Shown piece after piece: positions 26,342-35,113 of a DNA stretch of 64,000 nt. The position numbers and the translations under genes were made by a program. Under the pieces are notes generated by a model that saw nothing but the letters and a program-made list of their open reading frames with translations, was not told where the DNA came from and ran no database searches. Source of the DNA: JAJDXO01 sp965221855. GTDB taxonomy: Bacteria; Pseudomonadota; Alphaproteobacteria; Rhodospirillales; UBA2165. Position 1 is the first letter of the stretch; each line of letters opens with the position of its first letter. The stretch spans positions 1 through 64,000 of the forward strand of contig CBDCSV010000004.1 in NCBI GenBank assembly GCA_965221855.1. The letters are read 5' to 3'.

Positions 26342-28318
26342 TTGAAGAAGTCGATTTATCCGTTGGGCTTTTTTGGCGCACTGGCACTCGGAGCCGGCGC
26401 GCTGGTCATTGGATCGATTCCGCCGGCCATGTCCCAAGGCGGTCCAAGTCCCGAGGCGCGGGCCGTCATCCAGAACCTGAGCGACGAGGAACGGCAGAAA
26501 TTCTTCGCCCTCCCCCGCGAAGAGCGCCGGGCGTTTATTCAGAAGAAGCTGGCGGCACAAAATGCCGGGGGCCGGTCCGCACCCGGCGGCGGCCAGGCTT
26601 CCCAGCGGCCCCAGGGAGGCCCGGGCGGCGGCCAAGGCGCCGGACGGCCCGGCGGCGGCGCTCCGGCGGCGGGGCGCCCGGGTGGCGGACCGCCGGGCGG
26701 CTTCGGCGGACGGCGGCGGCCGCCGACGCTGGTCGAGCTCGGCGACGTGGTGCGCGAAAACCTCATTCAAACCGTACCGATTACCGGACGGCTGGTGGCC
26801 AAGCAGCGCGGCACCATCGCATCCAGGATCGCCGGGCGTATTTCGACTGTCCTGGTCGACGTCGGCGACAGGGTGGAAAAGGGCCAGGTGCTGGCCGAGA
26901 TCGAAATCGACCGCTTCAAGCTCGAGGCGGATCTGAAGAGCGCCGAGGTCAATCAGGCGCGGGCAAAATTGAACTCGGCCAAGGCGACGGTCGAACTCCT
27001 GAAGCAGGAACTCAAGCGCATCGAAGGTCTTCGGCGTTCCGCGGCATTCTCCCAGGCGCGCTACGAAGACAAGCGTCAGGAAATCGTCAAGGCCCGGGCA
27101 TCGGTGGATGAGAACGCCGCCGCGCTGCGCCGCGCCCGGGCGTCTCGGGATATGGCGCGCCTCGACATCAAGGACGCGAAAATCCGCGCGCCGTTTGCCG
27201 GTGTGGTCATCAACCGAAACGTCTCGGCCGGCGCTTTCGTGGGCCCCGGCGCGGCTATCGCGACCCTATTGGATGACCGCACCATGGAGGTCGAGGCCGA
27301 CATCCCCTCGGACCGGCTGAGCGGCATCGCCAAGGGCGCGGTATTGGACGTCGCGCTGAGCGATGGCAAATCCATCAAGGCATCGATCCGCGCCATCGTC
27401 CCCGACGAGGACCCCTTGGCACGGACCCGCGCCGTGCGGCTGATGCCCCAATTCGGCGCCAATTCCAACGCGGTACCCAACCAAAGCGTGGTCCTTCAGG
27501 TGCCGCGGGGACAACGCCGCGAGGTGGTGACGGTTGCCAAGGACGCCATCGTTTCACGCCAGACCGGGCCGGTCGTCTACGTGTTTCAGCAGGGCCGGGT
27601 ACGGCCCGCACAGGTCCGGATCGGCGAAGGGTTCGGCAATAAATTTGAAATTCTTTCCGGTCTTCGGCCGGGAATGAAGGTCGTGGTCCGCGGCAACGAG
27701 ATGCTGCGGCCCGGCCAGACCGTGCGGGTGGCGCGCTCCGGACCCGGCGGCGGCGGACCCGGCGGCGGCAACCCGCAGGCCGGGGCGATCATCCAGTCCC
27801 TGAGTGCCGAGGAACGCCGGAGGTTCTTCGCCATGAGCGGACCGGAAAAAGGCGCCTTCATCCGGGCCAAACTGGCGGAACGAAATGCCGGCGGCGGGCC
27901 GCAAGGCGCCCGTCAGGGCGGCGGGCAAGCGGCGCGCGGACCCGGCGGCGGCGGTCCTGGCGCTGGCGGCCGCAACCCGCAGGCCGGGGCGATCATCCGG
28001 TCCCTGAGCGATGAGGAGCGCCAGAGGTTTTTCGCCATGAGCGGACCGGAAAAAGGCGCCTTCATCCGGGCGAAACTGGCGGAACGAAATGCCGGCGGCG
28101 GACCGCAAGGCGCCCGTCAGGGCGCTGGTCAGGGCGGCGGGCAAGCAGCGCGCGGACCCGGCGGGGGCGGTCAAGGCGGCGGTCAGGGGGGCTGCGGTCC
28201 GAGTCCCGAAGCGCGAGCCGTCATCCAAAGCTTGAGCGACGAAGAACGTCAGAAATTCTTCGCCATGCCGCGCGCGGAGCGGCGGGCCTTCATTCAACAG
28301 AAACTGAGCCGGCAATGA
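26342..28318 (+). CDS. RND efflux periplasmic adaptor with four repeated helical modules
   Basis: 658 residues from TTG 26342 (GAGAGGGGGAAGA before it). A signal peptide (to about residue 31) is followed by a 40-residue module EARAVIQNLSDEERQKFFAL...AFIQKKL, a Gly/Pro/Gln-rich linker, then the membrane-fusion core (about 128-465): lipoyl halves at IASRIAGRISTVLVDVGD and IRAPFAGVVINRNVSAG, an alpha-hairpin between, and a beta-barrel. The C-terminal 190 residues are glycine-rich and hold three more copies of the module (about 478, 546 and 620). The first and last copies are nearly identical; the middle two match each other. Ordinary adaptors are 350-420 residues and lack all this. It should link the downstream RND pump to an outer-membrane channel; the modules' role is unknown. 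Confidence 0.85.
   Translation: MKKSIYPLGFFGALALGAGALVIGSIPPAMSQGGPSPEARAVIQNLSDEERQKFFALPREERRAFIQKKLAAQNAGGRSAPGGGQASQRPQGGPGGGQGAGRPGGGAPAAGRPGGGPPGGFGGRRRPPTLVELGDVVRENLIQTVPITGRLVAKQRGTIASRIAGRISTVLVDVGDRVEKGQVLAEIEIDRFKLEADLKSAEVNQARAKLNSAKATVELLKQELKRIEGLRRSAAFSQARYEDKRQEIVKARASVDENAAALRRARASRDMARLDIKDAKIRAPFAGVVINRNVSAGAFVGPGAAIATLLDDRTMEVEADIPSDRLSGIAKGAVLDVALSDGKSIKASIRAIVPDEDPLARTRAVRLMPQFGANSNAVPNQSVVLQVPRGQRREVVTVAKDAIVSRQTGPVVYVFQQGRVRPAQVRIGEGFGNKFEILSGLRPGMKVVVRGNEMLRPGQTVRVARSGPGGGGPGGGNPQAGAIIQSLSAEERRRFFAMSGPEKGAFIRAKLAERNAGGGPQGARQGGGQAARGPGGGGPGAGGRNPQAGAIIRSLSDEERQRFFAMSGPEKGAFIRAKLAERNAGGGPQGARQGAGQGGGQAARGPGGGGQGGGQGGCGPSPEARAVIQSLSDEERQKFFAMPRAERRAFIQQKLSRQ
27770..28177. 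repeat. 204-bp in-frame tandem repeat in the adaptor gene
   Basis: Units begin at 27770 and 27974 (AACCCGCAGGCCGGGGCGAT in both) and are nearly identical for almost their full length apart from a short GGCGCTGGTCAG insertion in the second. 204 bases is 68 codons, so copy-number change keeps the frame. Confidence 0.85.
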
Positions 28319-28355
28319 CATCGGCACATAAGCGTTTTGCGTTGGGGAATACGCG

Positions 28356-31300
28356 ATGCCATTAATCGAATTAGCCATTAAGCGTCCGACGGCGGTCATT
28401 TCCATTGTCTTGATGGTCGTGCTCGCGGGATTTGTCTCGCTCACCGCCATTCCGATCCAGCTCACGCCGGATACCCGTAAACCGGTCCTGACGATCTTCA
28501 CGTCCTGGCCGGGGGCGTCGAGCCTCGACGTGGAAAAAGAGCTGACCAACCGTCAGGAAGACGCGCTCAGGGGCATCGAAGGACTCGAAGCGATCGAGAG
28601 CGCGTCCCGGGACAGCGGCAACCGAATTGTTCTGACCTTCGGCATCGGCACCAACATGGACCGGGCGCTGATGCTGGTCAGCAACAGTCTCACCAATGTC
28701 AGGGGTGTCCCTGACGAGTCCCGGACGCCGCGCATCCGCACCCGCGACGCCGAAGACAACCCGATCGCCTGGTTCTCGGTCACGACGAGACCCGACAGCA
28801 CGCGCCGGGTCTACGAATTCGGCCGGCTGATGGAAGACGTGGTCCAGGACCGGCTCGAGAGGATCAGCGGTGTCGGGATCGTCAACGTCTGGGGCGGCCG
28901 CCGCCACGAGCTCAGGATGATCGTCGATCCTCAGCGGATGGCCCGGTACGGTCTGACGATTACCGAGTTCGCCAACGCGCTCCGCGGCGCCAATGCGTCC
29001 ATTTCCGCGGGCGACGTCGAGGAAGGCAAGCGCCGTTACGTGGTCCGCACGGACAACGAACTCAACTCGATCGAGCGGGTCAACAATCTGGTCCTGCGCT
29101 CCCGGCTCGACCGGGATACCGGCCGCATTTCCCGGGTGACCGTCGGCGACGTCGCCAAGATCGAATACGACCTCGTGGAAACCGAGACCCAGATTCGGTC
29201 CAACGGCCGGGAATCCCTCGTCGTCAACATCATCCGCGATACCGGCGTCAACGTGATCGAGGTGATGGACCGCATCAAGGCGGTGGTCGCCGAACTCAAC
29301 GAAGGGCCGCTGCGGGATGCGGGCCTGGTGATGACCCAGGTTCACGACGACACGGTGTACATCAATTCGGCGATCGGCCTGGTCCAGCAGAATATGGTCG
29401 TCGGCGGTCTTCTGGCGGCGATGATCTTGCTGATCTTCCTGCGCTCGATCCGGGCAACGCTGATCATTTCCGCCGCCATACCGGTGTCGGTCGTCGGCTC
29501 GTTCGTCGCCATGGCCATGCTCGGCCGGTCGATCAACGTCATCTCCCTCGCCGGTTTTGCGTTCGCCGTCGGCATGGTCGTCGACGCCGCGATCGTGGTG
29601 CTGGAAAACATCTACCGGCTGCGCCAGCAAGGCCATCCGGCGGCTGTCGCGGCGGCCCGGGGCGCAAAACAGGTATGGGGCGCGATCTTCGTCTCCGCCA
29701 TGACCACGGTCATGGTGTTCATTCCGATCCTGGTGATGAAGCTGGAGGTCGGACAGCTGTTCCGCGACATCGCGGTGGCGATCTCGGTTGCCGTGGTCCT
29801 GTCCCTCATCGTCTCGATTACGGTGATCCCGTCATTGGCCAACGGAATCCTGAAGCGCGGCGTCCGCACCGGCGAGACCATGTTGAAGCTGCCGGGCATT
29901 GATCATTTCGCCCATGGGTTCAGGGTCTTCGTCCTCGGCTACACCCGCTTCATCGTCGCCAGCCGGATTCGCTCCATCGCCGTGGTGGCGCTGATTTGCG
30001 GCGTTGCCGGCGTCTCGACCGGGGCGTTTCTGCCGAAGCTCGAATACCTGCCCGAGGGCAACCGCAACCTGCTGTTCGCCCGGGTGATCCCGCCCCCCGG
30101 CTATAATCTGGGCGCCATCGTTTCCATGGCCGAGAAGGCCGAAGCCCAGATCAGGCCGCTGCTCGGCACGCCGGAAAGTCAGGCCGCGGCCGAAGGCGGC
30201 CCGCCGCAGGTGGCGCGGTTCTGGTTCGTCATCCGGCGCGGCTTTACCTTGGCGACGGCGGCGGCGGTCGACCCGACCCGCGTCGGCGAGCTGATCCCCA
30301 TCATGCGCCGGGCCATCAACAGCGAACCGGGCGCCCGGGGCTTCGTCCGCCAGACCTCGCTGTTCGGCCGGGGTTTCGGCGGCGGCCGGAACATCGATCT
30401 CGACATCAGCGGCCCCGATCTGGACGACATCGTCAATGTGGCGGCCCAGGCGCAGCGGCGGATCTTCCAGGAATTCCCCCGCAGCGAAGGCCACCAGTCC
30501 CGCGCCCTACCCAGCTTGAGCGTTCTGACCCCCGAGGTCCGGGTCCTGCCCGACCCCCAGCGTCTCGCCGACAACGGCCTGACGGCGCATGATCTCGGCC
30601 AGGCCATCGATGCCTTCAATGACGGCATCAAGGTCGCCGAAGTCACCATCAACGGCAAGCTGACCGACTTCATGGTTCGCGGCCCGTACCGGCAGATCGA
30701 CCGGACCCAGGGTATCGACAACATTCCGGTGGTCACGCCCAAGGGCCGGATTTTGCCGGCCAGTTCGCTGTCGCGCGTCGAGGTGTCCGCGAGCCCGGAT
30801 CAGATTCGCCACCTCGACCGGGAACGCAACATCACCATCCGCATTGGGCCGTCGAAGGACATGGCTCTCGAAGTCGCGATGGATACGGTACGCGAGAAAA
30901 TCATCGAACCGATGAAGGCCGCGGGTCTGCCCGTCGGCATCAGCCTGAAGATGTCCGGGACCGCCGATGCCCTCACCCGGACCTTCAACAATATGGTGGT
31001 CAATTTGCTGCTGGCGCTGCTGATCGTCTATCTGGTCATGGCAATCCTGTTCGAGAGCTTCATCTATCCGTTCATCATCATGTTCTCGGTACCGCTCGCC
31101 ACGGCGGGCGGGGTCGGCGGGCTGGCCCTGCTCAACACCTACCAATCCCAGCCCCTGGATATGTTGACGCTGTTGGGCTTCGTCATCCTCATCGGCATCG
31201 TGGTCAACAACGCCATCCTGCTGGTCCACCAGACCCTGGTGCACATGCGGGAGGAAGGAATGTCTCCCATGGAGTCGATCCTGGAATCCACCGACAACCG

Positions 31301-31541
31301 CTTGCGGCCGATCTTCATGTCGACGCTGACCAGTGTGTGCGGCATGCTGCCGCTCGTCCTGTTCCCGGGCGCCGGTTCGGAGCTGTACCGGGGGCTGGGA
31401 TCGGTCGTGGTCGGCGGCCTGGCGCTGTCGGCGGTGCTGACCTTGCTGATTATACCGCCGCTGTTGAGCCTGTTCGCGGGCGTTCTCGAGCGGGGCAAGG
31501 CGAAGGCTGCCGCATCGGCTCCACCGGCACCCGCGGAATAA
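28356..31541 (+). CDS. RND-family efflux permease (AcrB/MexB-like)
   Basis: 1,061 residues with the two-fold RND layout: helix 1 at IVLMVVLAGFVSLTAIPIQ, a large periplasmic loop, helices 2-6 from about residue 340, then the repeat from about residue 535. PGASSLDVEKELTNRQEDAL and LPEGNRNLLF are typical porter-domain motifs. In helix 4, GMVVDAAIVVLENIYR keeps one of the two proton-relay aspartates of AcrB and has Ala at the second; helix 10 has GIVVNNAILLVHQ, Asn at the AcrB lysine position. Substrates are unknown. It starts 37 bases after the adaptor gene; no outer-membrane channel gene is near. Confidence 0.9.
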   Translation: MPLIELAIKRPTAVISIVLMVVLAGFVSLTAIPIQLTPDTRKPVLTIFTSWPGASSLDVEKELTNRQEDALRGIEGLEAIESASRDSGNRIVLTFGIGTNMDRALMLVSNSLTNVRGVPDESRTPRIRTRDAEDNPIAWFSVTTRPDSTRRVYEFGRLMEDVVQDRLERISGVGIVNVWGGRRHELRMIVDPQRMARYGLTITEFANALRGANASISAGDVEEGKRRYVVRTDNELNSIERVNNLVLRSRLDRDTGRISRVTVGDVAKIEYDLVETETQIRSNGRESLVVNIIRDTGVNVIEVMDRIKAVVAELNEGPLRDAGLVMTQVHDDTVYINSAIGLVQQNMVVGGLLAAMILLIFLRSIRATLIISAAIPVSVVGSFVAMAMLGRSINVISLAGFAFAVGMVVDAAIVVLENIYRLRQQGHPAAVAAARGAKQVWGAIFVSAMTTVMVFIPILVMKLEVGQLFRDIAVAISVAVVLSLIVSITVIPSLANGILKRGVRTGETMLKLPGIDHFAHGFRVFVLGYTRFIVASRIRSIAVVALICGVAGVSTGAFLPKLEYLPEGNRNLLFARVIPPPGYNLGAIVSMAEKAEAQIRPLLGTPESQAAAEGGPPQVARFWFVIRRGFTLATAAAVDPTRVGELIPIMRRAINSEPGARGFVRQTSLFGRGFGGGRNIDLDISGPDLDDIVNVAAQAQRRIFQEFPRSEGHQSRALPSLSVLTPEVRVLPDPQRLADNGLTAHDLGQAIDAFNDGIKVAEVTINGKLTDFMVRGPYRQIDRTQGIDNIPVVTPKGRILPASSLSRVEVSASPDQIRHLDRERNITIRIGPSKDMALEVAMDTVREKIIEPMKAAGLPVGISLKMSGTADALTRTFNNMVVNLLLALLIVYLVMAILFESFIYPFIIMFSVPLATAGGVGGLALLNTYQSQPLDMLTLLGFVILIGIVVNNAILLVHQTLVHMREEGMSPMESILESTDNRLRPIFMSTLTSVCGMLPLVLFPGAGSELYRGLGSVVVGGLALSAVLTLLIIPPLLSLFAGVLERGKAKAAASAPPAPAE

Positions 31542-31581
31542 GCCGCGCCATACGCGCGAGGGAAGTTCGCGGAAGCGAGCC

Positions 31582-31614
31582 GGTTGCGCCCTGGTTGCGC
31601 CCTGGTTGCGCCCT
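31582..31614. repeat. Three tandem copies of an 11-mer
   Basis: GGTTGCGCCCT three times in a row in the spacer between the RND gene and dinB. No coding role. Confidence 0.8.
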
Positions 31615-31680
31615 GGCCCCTTGGGCGCGATGATGCTCCGTCGTGGGCCATAACCGGCCGTAACCGGATTGAGCGGCGTC

Positions 31681-31773
31681 ATGGGACTGGGAATCGACCT
31701 CGGCGGCACCAAGATTGAAGGCGGGGTGCGGGGCGCGGCATGGCCGCGGCCGGCGGAAACCCGCGATGGCTGA
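31681..31773 (+). pseudogene. N-terminal remnant of a ROK-family sugar kinase
   Basis: ATG 31681 begins MGLGIDLGGTKIEGG, the phosphate-binding opening of ROK kinases (DxGGTK), but after 15 residues the similarity ends and a stop comes at residue 31. The remainder is missing and the frame runs into the dinB start at 31766. A deletion has joined the first codons of a kinase gene to the dinB region. Confidence 0.6.
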
Positions 31774-33100
31774 GCAGGCGCCCCGCCTGTGCCGCGATTG
31801 CGCCGCCCTGTTCGAGCCGGCGGCGGCGGACCGCTGCCCCGAATGCGGCTCGCCCCGGCTGTTCGGCCACCCGGAGGTGGCCGATCTGGCCATCGCGCAC
31901 ATCGACTGCGACGCGTTCTACGCGGCCGTGGAGAAGCGGGACAATCCGGAACTGGCCAACAGGCCGGTGATCGTCGGCGGCGGCCGGCGCGGCGTCGTCT
32001 CGGCCTGCTGCTACATCGCCCGCACCCGGGGCGTCCATTCGGCGATGCCCATGTTCAAGGCCCTGAAGGCGTGCCCCGACGCCGTGGTCATCCGTCCCGA
32101 CATGGAGAAGTACCAGCGCCTCGGCCGGGAAATCCGGGGCATGATGAAGGACACGACGCCGCTGGTGGAGGCGCTTTCCGTGGACGAGGCGTTTCTCGAC
32201 CTGAGCGGCACCGAGGCCCTGCACCGGGCGGCGTCCGCCCAGACGCTGGTCCGGCTGGTCAAACGGATCGAGGAGGAGGCCGGCGTCACCGCGTCGGTCG
32301 GTCTCAGCTACAACAAGTTTCTCGCCAAGACAGCATCCGACCTCGACAAGCCGCGCGGCTTCGCCGCCATCGGCCGCGCCGAGGCGCTAGACTTCCTCGC
32401 GCCCCGCCCGGTCTCGTCCATCTGGGGCGTGGGCAAGTCCCTCCGCCGCCGCCTGGAACGGGACGGTCTCAAGACCATCGGCCAGCTCCGGCGGATCGAC
32501 GAAACGGAGCTGATCGCGCGCTACGGCAAGATCGGGGCGCGTCTGGCCCGGCTGTCCAACGGCCGGGACGCCCGCGCGGTCGATCCCAGCCCGGGCGCCA
32601 AGAGCATCTCGGCCGAGACCACCCTCGCCGAGGATACCAGGCGCGCCGACGAGCTGGCCCGCCGCCTGTGGTCCCTGTCGGAGAAGGTCGCCAAACGCCT
32701 GAAGCGGCAGGAATTGGCGGCGGCCGGCGTGACCCTGAAGCTCAAGACGTCGTCGTTCCGGGTCGTCACCCGGTCCAGGACGCTCCCCGCCCCGACCCAG
32801 CTCGCGGAAACCCTGTATCAGGCGGCGCTGCCGCTGCTCGAGGATCAATGCGACGGGCGCTCCTTCCGGCTGATCGGCGTCGGGACCAGCCGTCTGGCCG
32901 ACCCGCCGGCCTCGCGCCAGACCGACCTGCTGGACGGCGGCCGGGACGCATCGGCCGCCGAGGTGGAGCGGGCGATGGACGCGGTGCGCGAGAAATTCGG
33001 CGATCCCGCCATCCGCAAGGGGCGTTCGCTGCTGGGAGGGGAAAAGCCGGGGCCCGGCGGCCGGACTAGAGCGTATTTGAGATTGATTGAATCATTTTAG
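31766..33100 (+). CDS. dinB: DNA polymerase IV, C-terminus altered by IS630
   Basis: Y-family polymerase of about 444 residues. An N-terminal zinc ribbon (LCRDCAALF...RCPECGSPRL) is typical of one alphaproteobacterial group. IAHIDCDAFYAAVEKR and SVDEAFLDLSG carry the catalytic acids; GLSYNKFLAKTASDLDKP, the helix-hairpin-helix IWGVGKSLRRRLERDG and the little-finger domain follow. It performs error-prone lesion bypass. The last codons from base 33067 come from IS630 copy A (TRAYLRLIESF replaces the native end). Attaching the sequence beyond IS630 copy B instead gives ...GGRTNLRDIRVP and a stop. Enzyme core is complete, so activity is likely. Confidence 0.9.
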   Translation: MAEQAPRLCRDCAALFEPAAADRCPECGSPRLFGHPEVADLAIAHIDCDAFYAAVEKRDNPELANRPVIVGGGRRGVVSACCYIARTRGVHSAMPMFKALKACPDAVVIRPDMEKYQRLGREIRGMMKDTTPLVEALSVDEAFLDLSGTEALHRAASAQTLVRLVKRIEEEAGVTASVGLSYNKFLAKTASDLDKPRGFAAIGRAEALDFLAPRPVSSIWGVGKSLRRRLERDGLKTIGQLRRIDETELIARYGKIGARLARLSNGRDARAVDPSPGAKSISAETTLAEDTRRADELARRLWSLSEKVAKRLKRQELAAAGVTLKLKTSSFRVVTRSRTLPAPTQLAETLYQAALPLLEDQCDGRSFRLIGVGTSRLADPPASRQTDLLDGGRDASAAEVERAMDAVREKFGDPAIRKGRSLLGGEKPGPGGRTRAYLRLIESF

Positions 33101-34120
33101 GGATTCCCAAGTATGGGCGAACCATGATTCAAGATGGATGCTGGGCAAGGAGGCCAGCATTCATGGCGAGACCTTATTCGATTGATTTGCGAGAGCGTGT
33201 TGTTTTGGCGGTTTTGGCGGGGGAGAGTTGCCGCGCTGTAGCGGCTCGGTTTGGGGTTGCGGTTTCGAGCGTGGTTAAGTGGTCGCAGCGCTACCGGCGG
33301 ACGGGGAGTGTTGCGCCCGGCAAGATGGGCGGTCACCGCCGCCGGGTTCTTGAGCCCCATCGGGAGTTCATTGTCGGCCGGATCGACCAGGAGCCGCATC
33401 TGACGCTGCATCGGTTGAGAGACGAGTTGGCCGCTCGGGGTGTCAGGGTATCCCACAGCACGGTATGGCTGTTTCTGCGCCGTGAAGGGCTGCGCTTTAA
33501 AAAAAACCCTGTTCGCCGTTGAACGGGCGCGCGCGGACATCGCCCGCCATCGCAGGCGCTGGAAGGCGTGGCAGGCAAAGCTTGATCCCGAACGGCTGGT
33601 ATTCATTGATGAAACCTGGATCCGGACCAATATGGCCCCGCTGCGCGGCTGGGGGCCGAAAGGGGAGCGGGTCCGCGGCTTTGCCCCCCATGGGCGGTGG
33701 CACACCCTGACCTTCATCGGCGCGCTGCGCTGCGACCGGTTCACCGCGCCCTGCGTCTTCGACGGCCCCATCAATGGCGTGTGCTTCCGCGCCTACGTCG
33801 AGCAGCTGCTCGTGCCGACCCTGGTGCCCGGCGACATCGTCATCATGGACAATCTCGGCAGCCACAAGTCAAAAGCCGTGCGAAACGCCATCCGTGCCGC
33901 CGGAGCCAAGCTGTGGCTCCTGCCCAAATATTCCCCCGACCTCAATCCCATCGAGCAGACCTTTGCCCAAATCAAGCACTGGATGAGAAACGCCCAGAAG
34001 CGGGAGATCGACGACTTATGGCGCCATCTCGGGAGCCTCATCGACACCATCGAGCCACAGCAATGCGCCAACTACTTCAAAAACGCAGGATACGCTTCCG
34101 TCAAAATATGAAACGCTCTA
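33067..34120 (+). mobile_element. IS630-family insertion sequence, copy A
   Basis: 1,054 bp including the TA target on both sides; ends TAGAGCGTATTTGAG and ...AAACGCTCTA are short inverted repeats. Same length and sequence as copy B (57311-58364), which lies in opposite orientation. The left side interrupts dinB, the right side lies inside the 3' half of another IS630. Confidence 0.9.
33163..34111 (+). CDS. IS630 transposase, two frames joined at an A8 slippage site
   Basis: The first frame (33163-33522, start after AAGGAGG) encodes the helix-turn-helix part MARPYSIDLRERVVLAVLAG... to GLRFKKNPVRR. The second frame, entered at the A8 run 33499-33506 by a +1 (or -2) shift, encodes the DDE domain: LVFIDETW, VIMDNLGSHKS and the glutamate in DLNPIEQTFAQIKHW, ending YASVKI. 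The fusion is about 315 residues, normal for IS630. Production of full transposase needs frameshifting or transcriptional slippage. Confidence 0.85.
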
Positions 34121-34761
34121 GTGCGCCACGGCATCACGCGTAAAAGACCGGCCACGCGGCAGAGCAGGAGCGCTCGGATGTGCTGAGTGAACGGCGCGTC
34201 TGGCGCGGCAGCCAGCCCGGCCTCGACCCCGACCGGCTAATCTTCATCGACGAGACCTGGGCCAAGACCAACATGGACCGCACCCATGGATGGGCCCCGC
34301 GCGGCAAACGCCTGCGCATGGCCGTCCCTCACGGCCACCGGAACACAACCACCTTCGTCGCCGGGCTCACACGGCGCGGCATGATCGCCCCCTTCGTCAT
34401 CGCCGGCGCGATCGACCGCAACGCCTTCGAAGCCTATGTCAAAACGATCCTCATCCCCGAACTCAGACCCGGCGATATCGTCGTTATGGACAATCTCTCA
34501 AGCCACAAGGGACCCAAGGCCCGCAAGATGATCGAGGACGCCGGCGCCCAACTCCTCTTCCTGCCCCCATACAGTCCAGATTTCAATCCCATCGAGCTCG
34601 CCTTCGCAAAGCTCAAGGCCAAACTCCGAAAAGCCGCCCAGAGAACCGTCGACGATCTCTGGAACACCATCGGCCAAATCTCCCGGACATTCTCACCAAA
34701 AGAATGTGAAAACTACTTCAACGCCGCCGGATACTCCGCAACATGATCGGATCCCGCTCTA
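34119..34761 (+). pseudogene. 3' half of a second IS630 type (type C)
   Basis: Starts at the TA next to copy A, inside the transposase gene (GTGCGCCACGGCATCACGCG...), and runs to the inverted end CCCGCTCTA at 34761. It encodes the DDE domain: RLIFIDETWAKTNM, IVVMDNLSSHKGPKA, DFNPIELAFAKLK, ending YFNAAGYSAT at 34746. The N-terminal part is absent here. A matching 5' half is at 40346-40796. The two share 28 bases at the join. Confidence 0.85.
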
Positions 34762-34772
34762 GCCAAAAATGA

Positions 34773-34907
34773 GAACCGGCCAATATCAACGACTTACGAG
34801 ATTCAACCTTCGAAGTCAGGGAAGCTATCGTCGAGCCGCGCACGGTCGATCTTTTCGCCGGCGTCGGAGCTTGGTTCCTCGAGGAGTTGACCGGCGTGAG
34901 GCGCTGA
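34773..34907 (+). pseudogene. Possible C-terminal gene remnant beside IS630 type C
   Basis: An open frame without a start, beginning right after a stop at the IS edge: EPANINDLRDSTFEVREAI... to WFLEELTGVRR and a stop at 34905. 45 residues with protein-like composition; no family recognised. The remaining bases up to 35113 show no gene. Confidence 0.25.
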
Positions 34908-35113
34908 AGCCGCATCCGCATGCCTTCGTCCATATCATCTCAAGTCGCGAGCAAACGGCAAAACCGGCCACTTCGAGAGATTTTATTGGCTTTCCAAACG
35001 TCCTGGGTTCCGAGCCGCAGCCACCTTGATCCAAGGCTACTGGCGTACATGCCGCCTTCTGTTATTTGCTCTGCTCTGACGGTCGAAGCGGTGTCGGGGG
35101 CGGCTTCCCAGCC

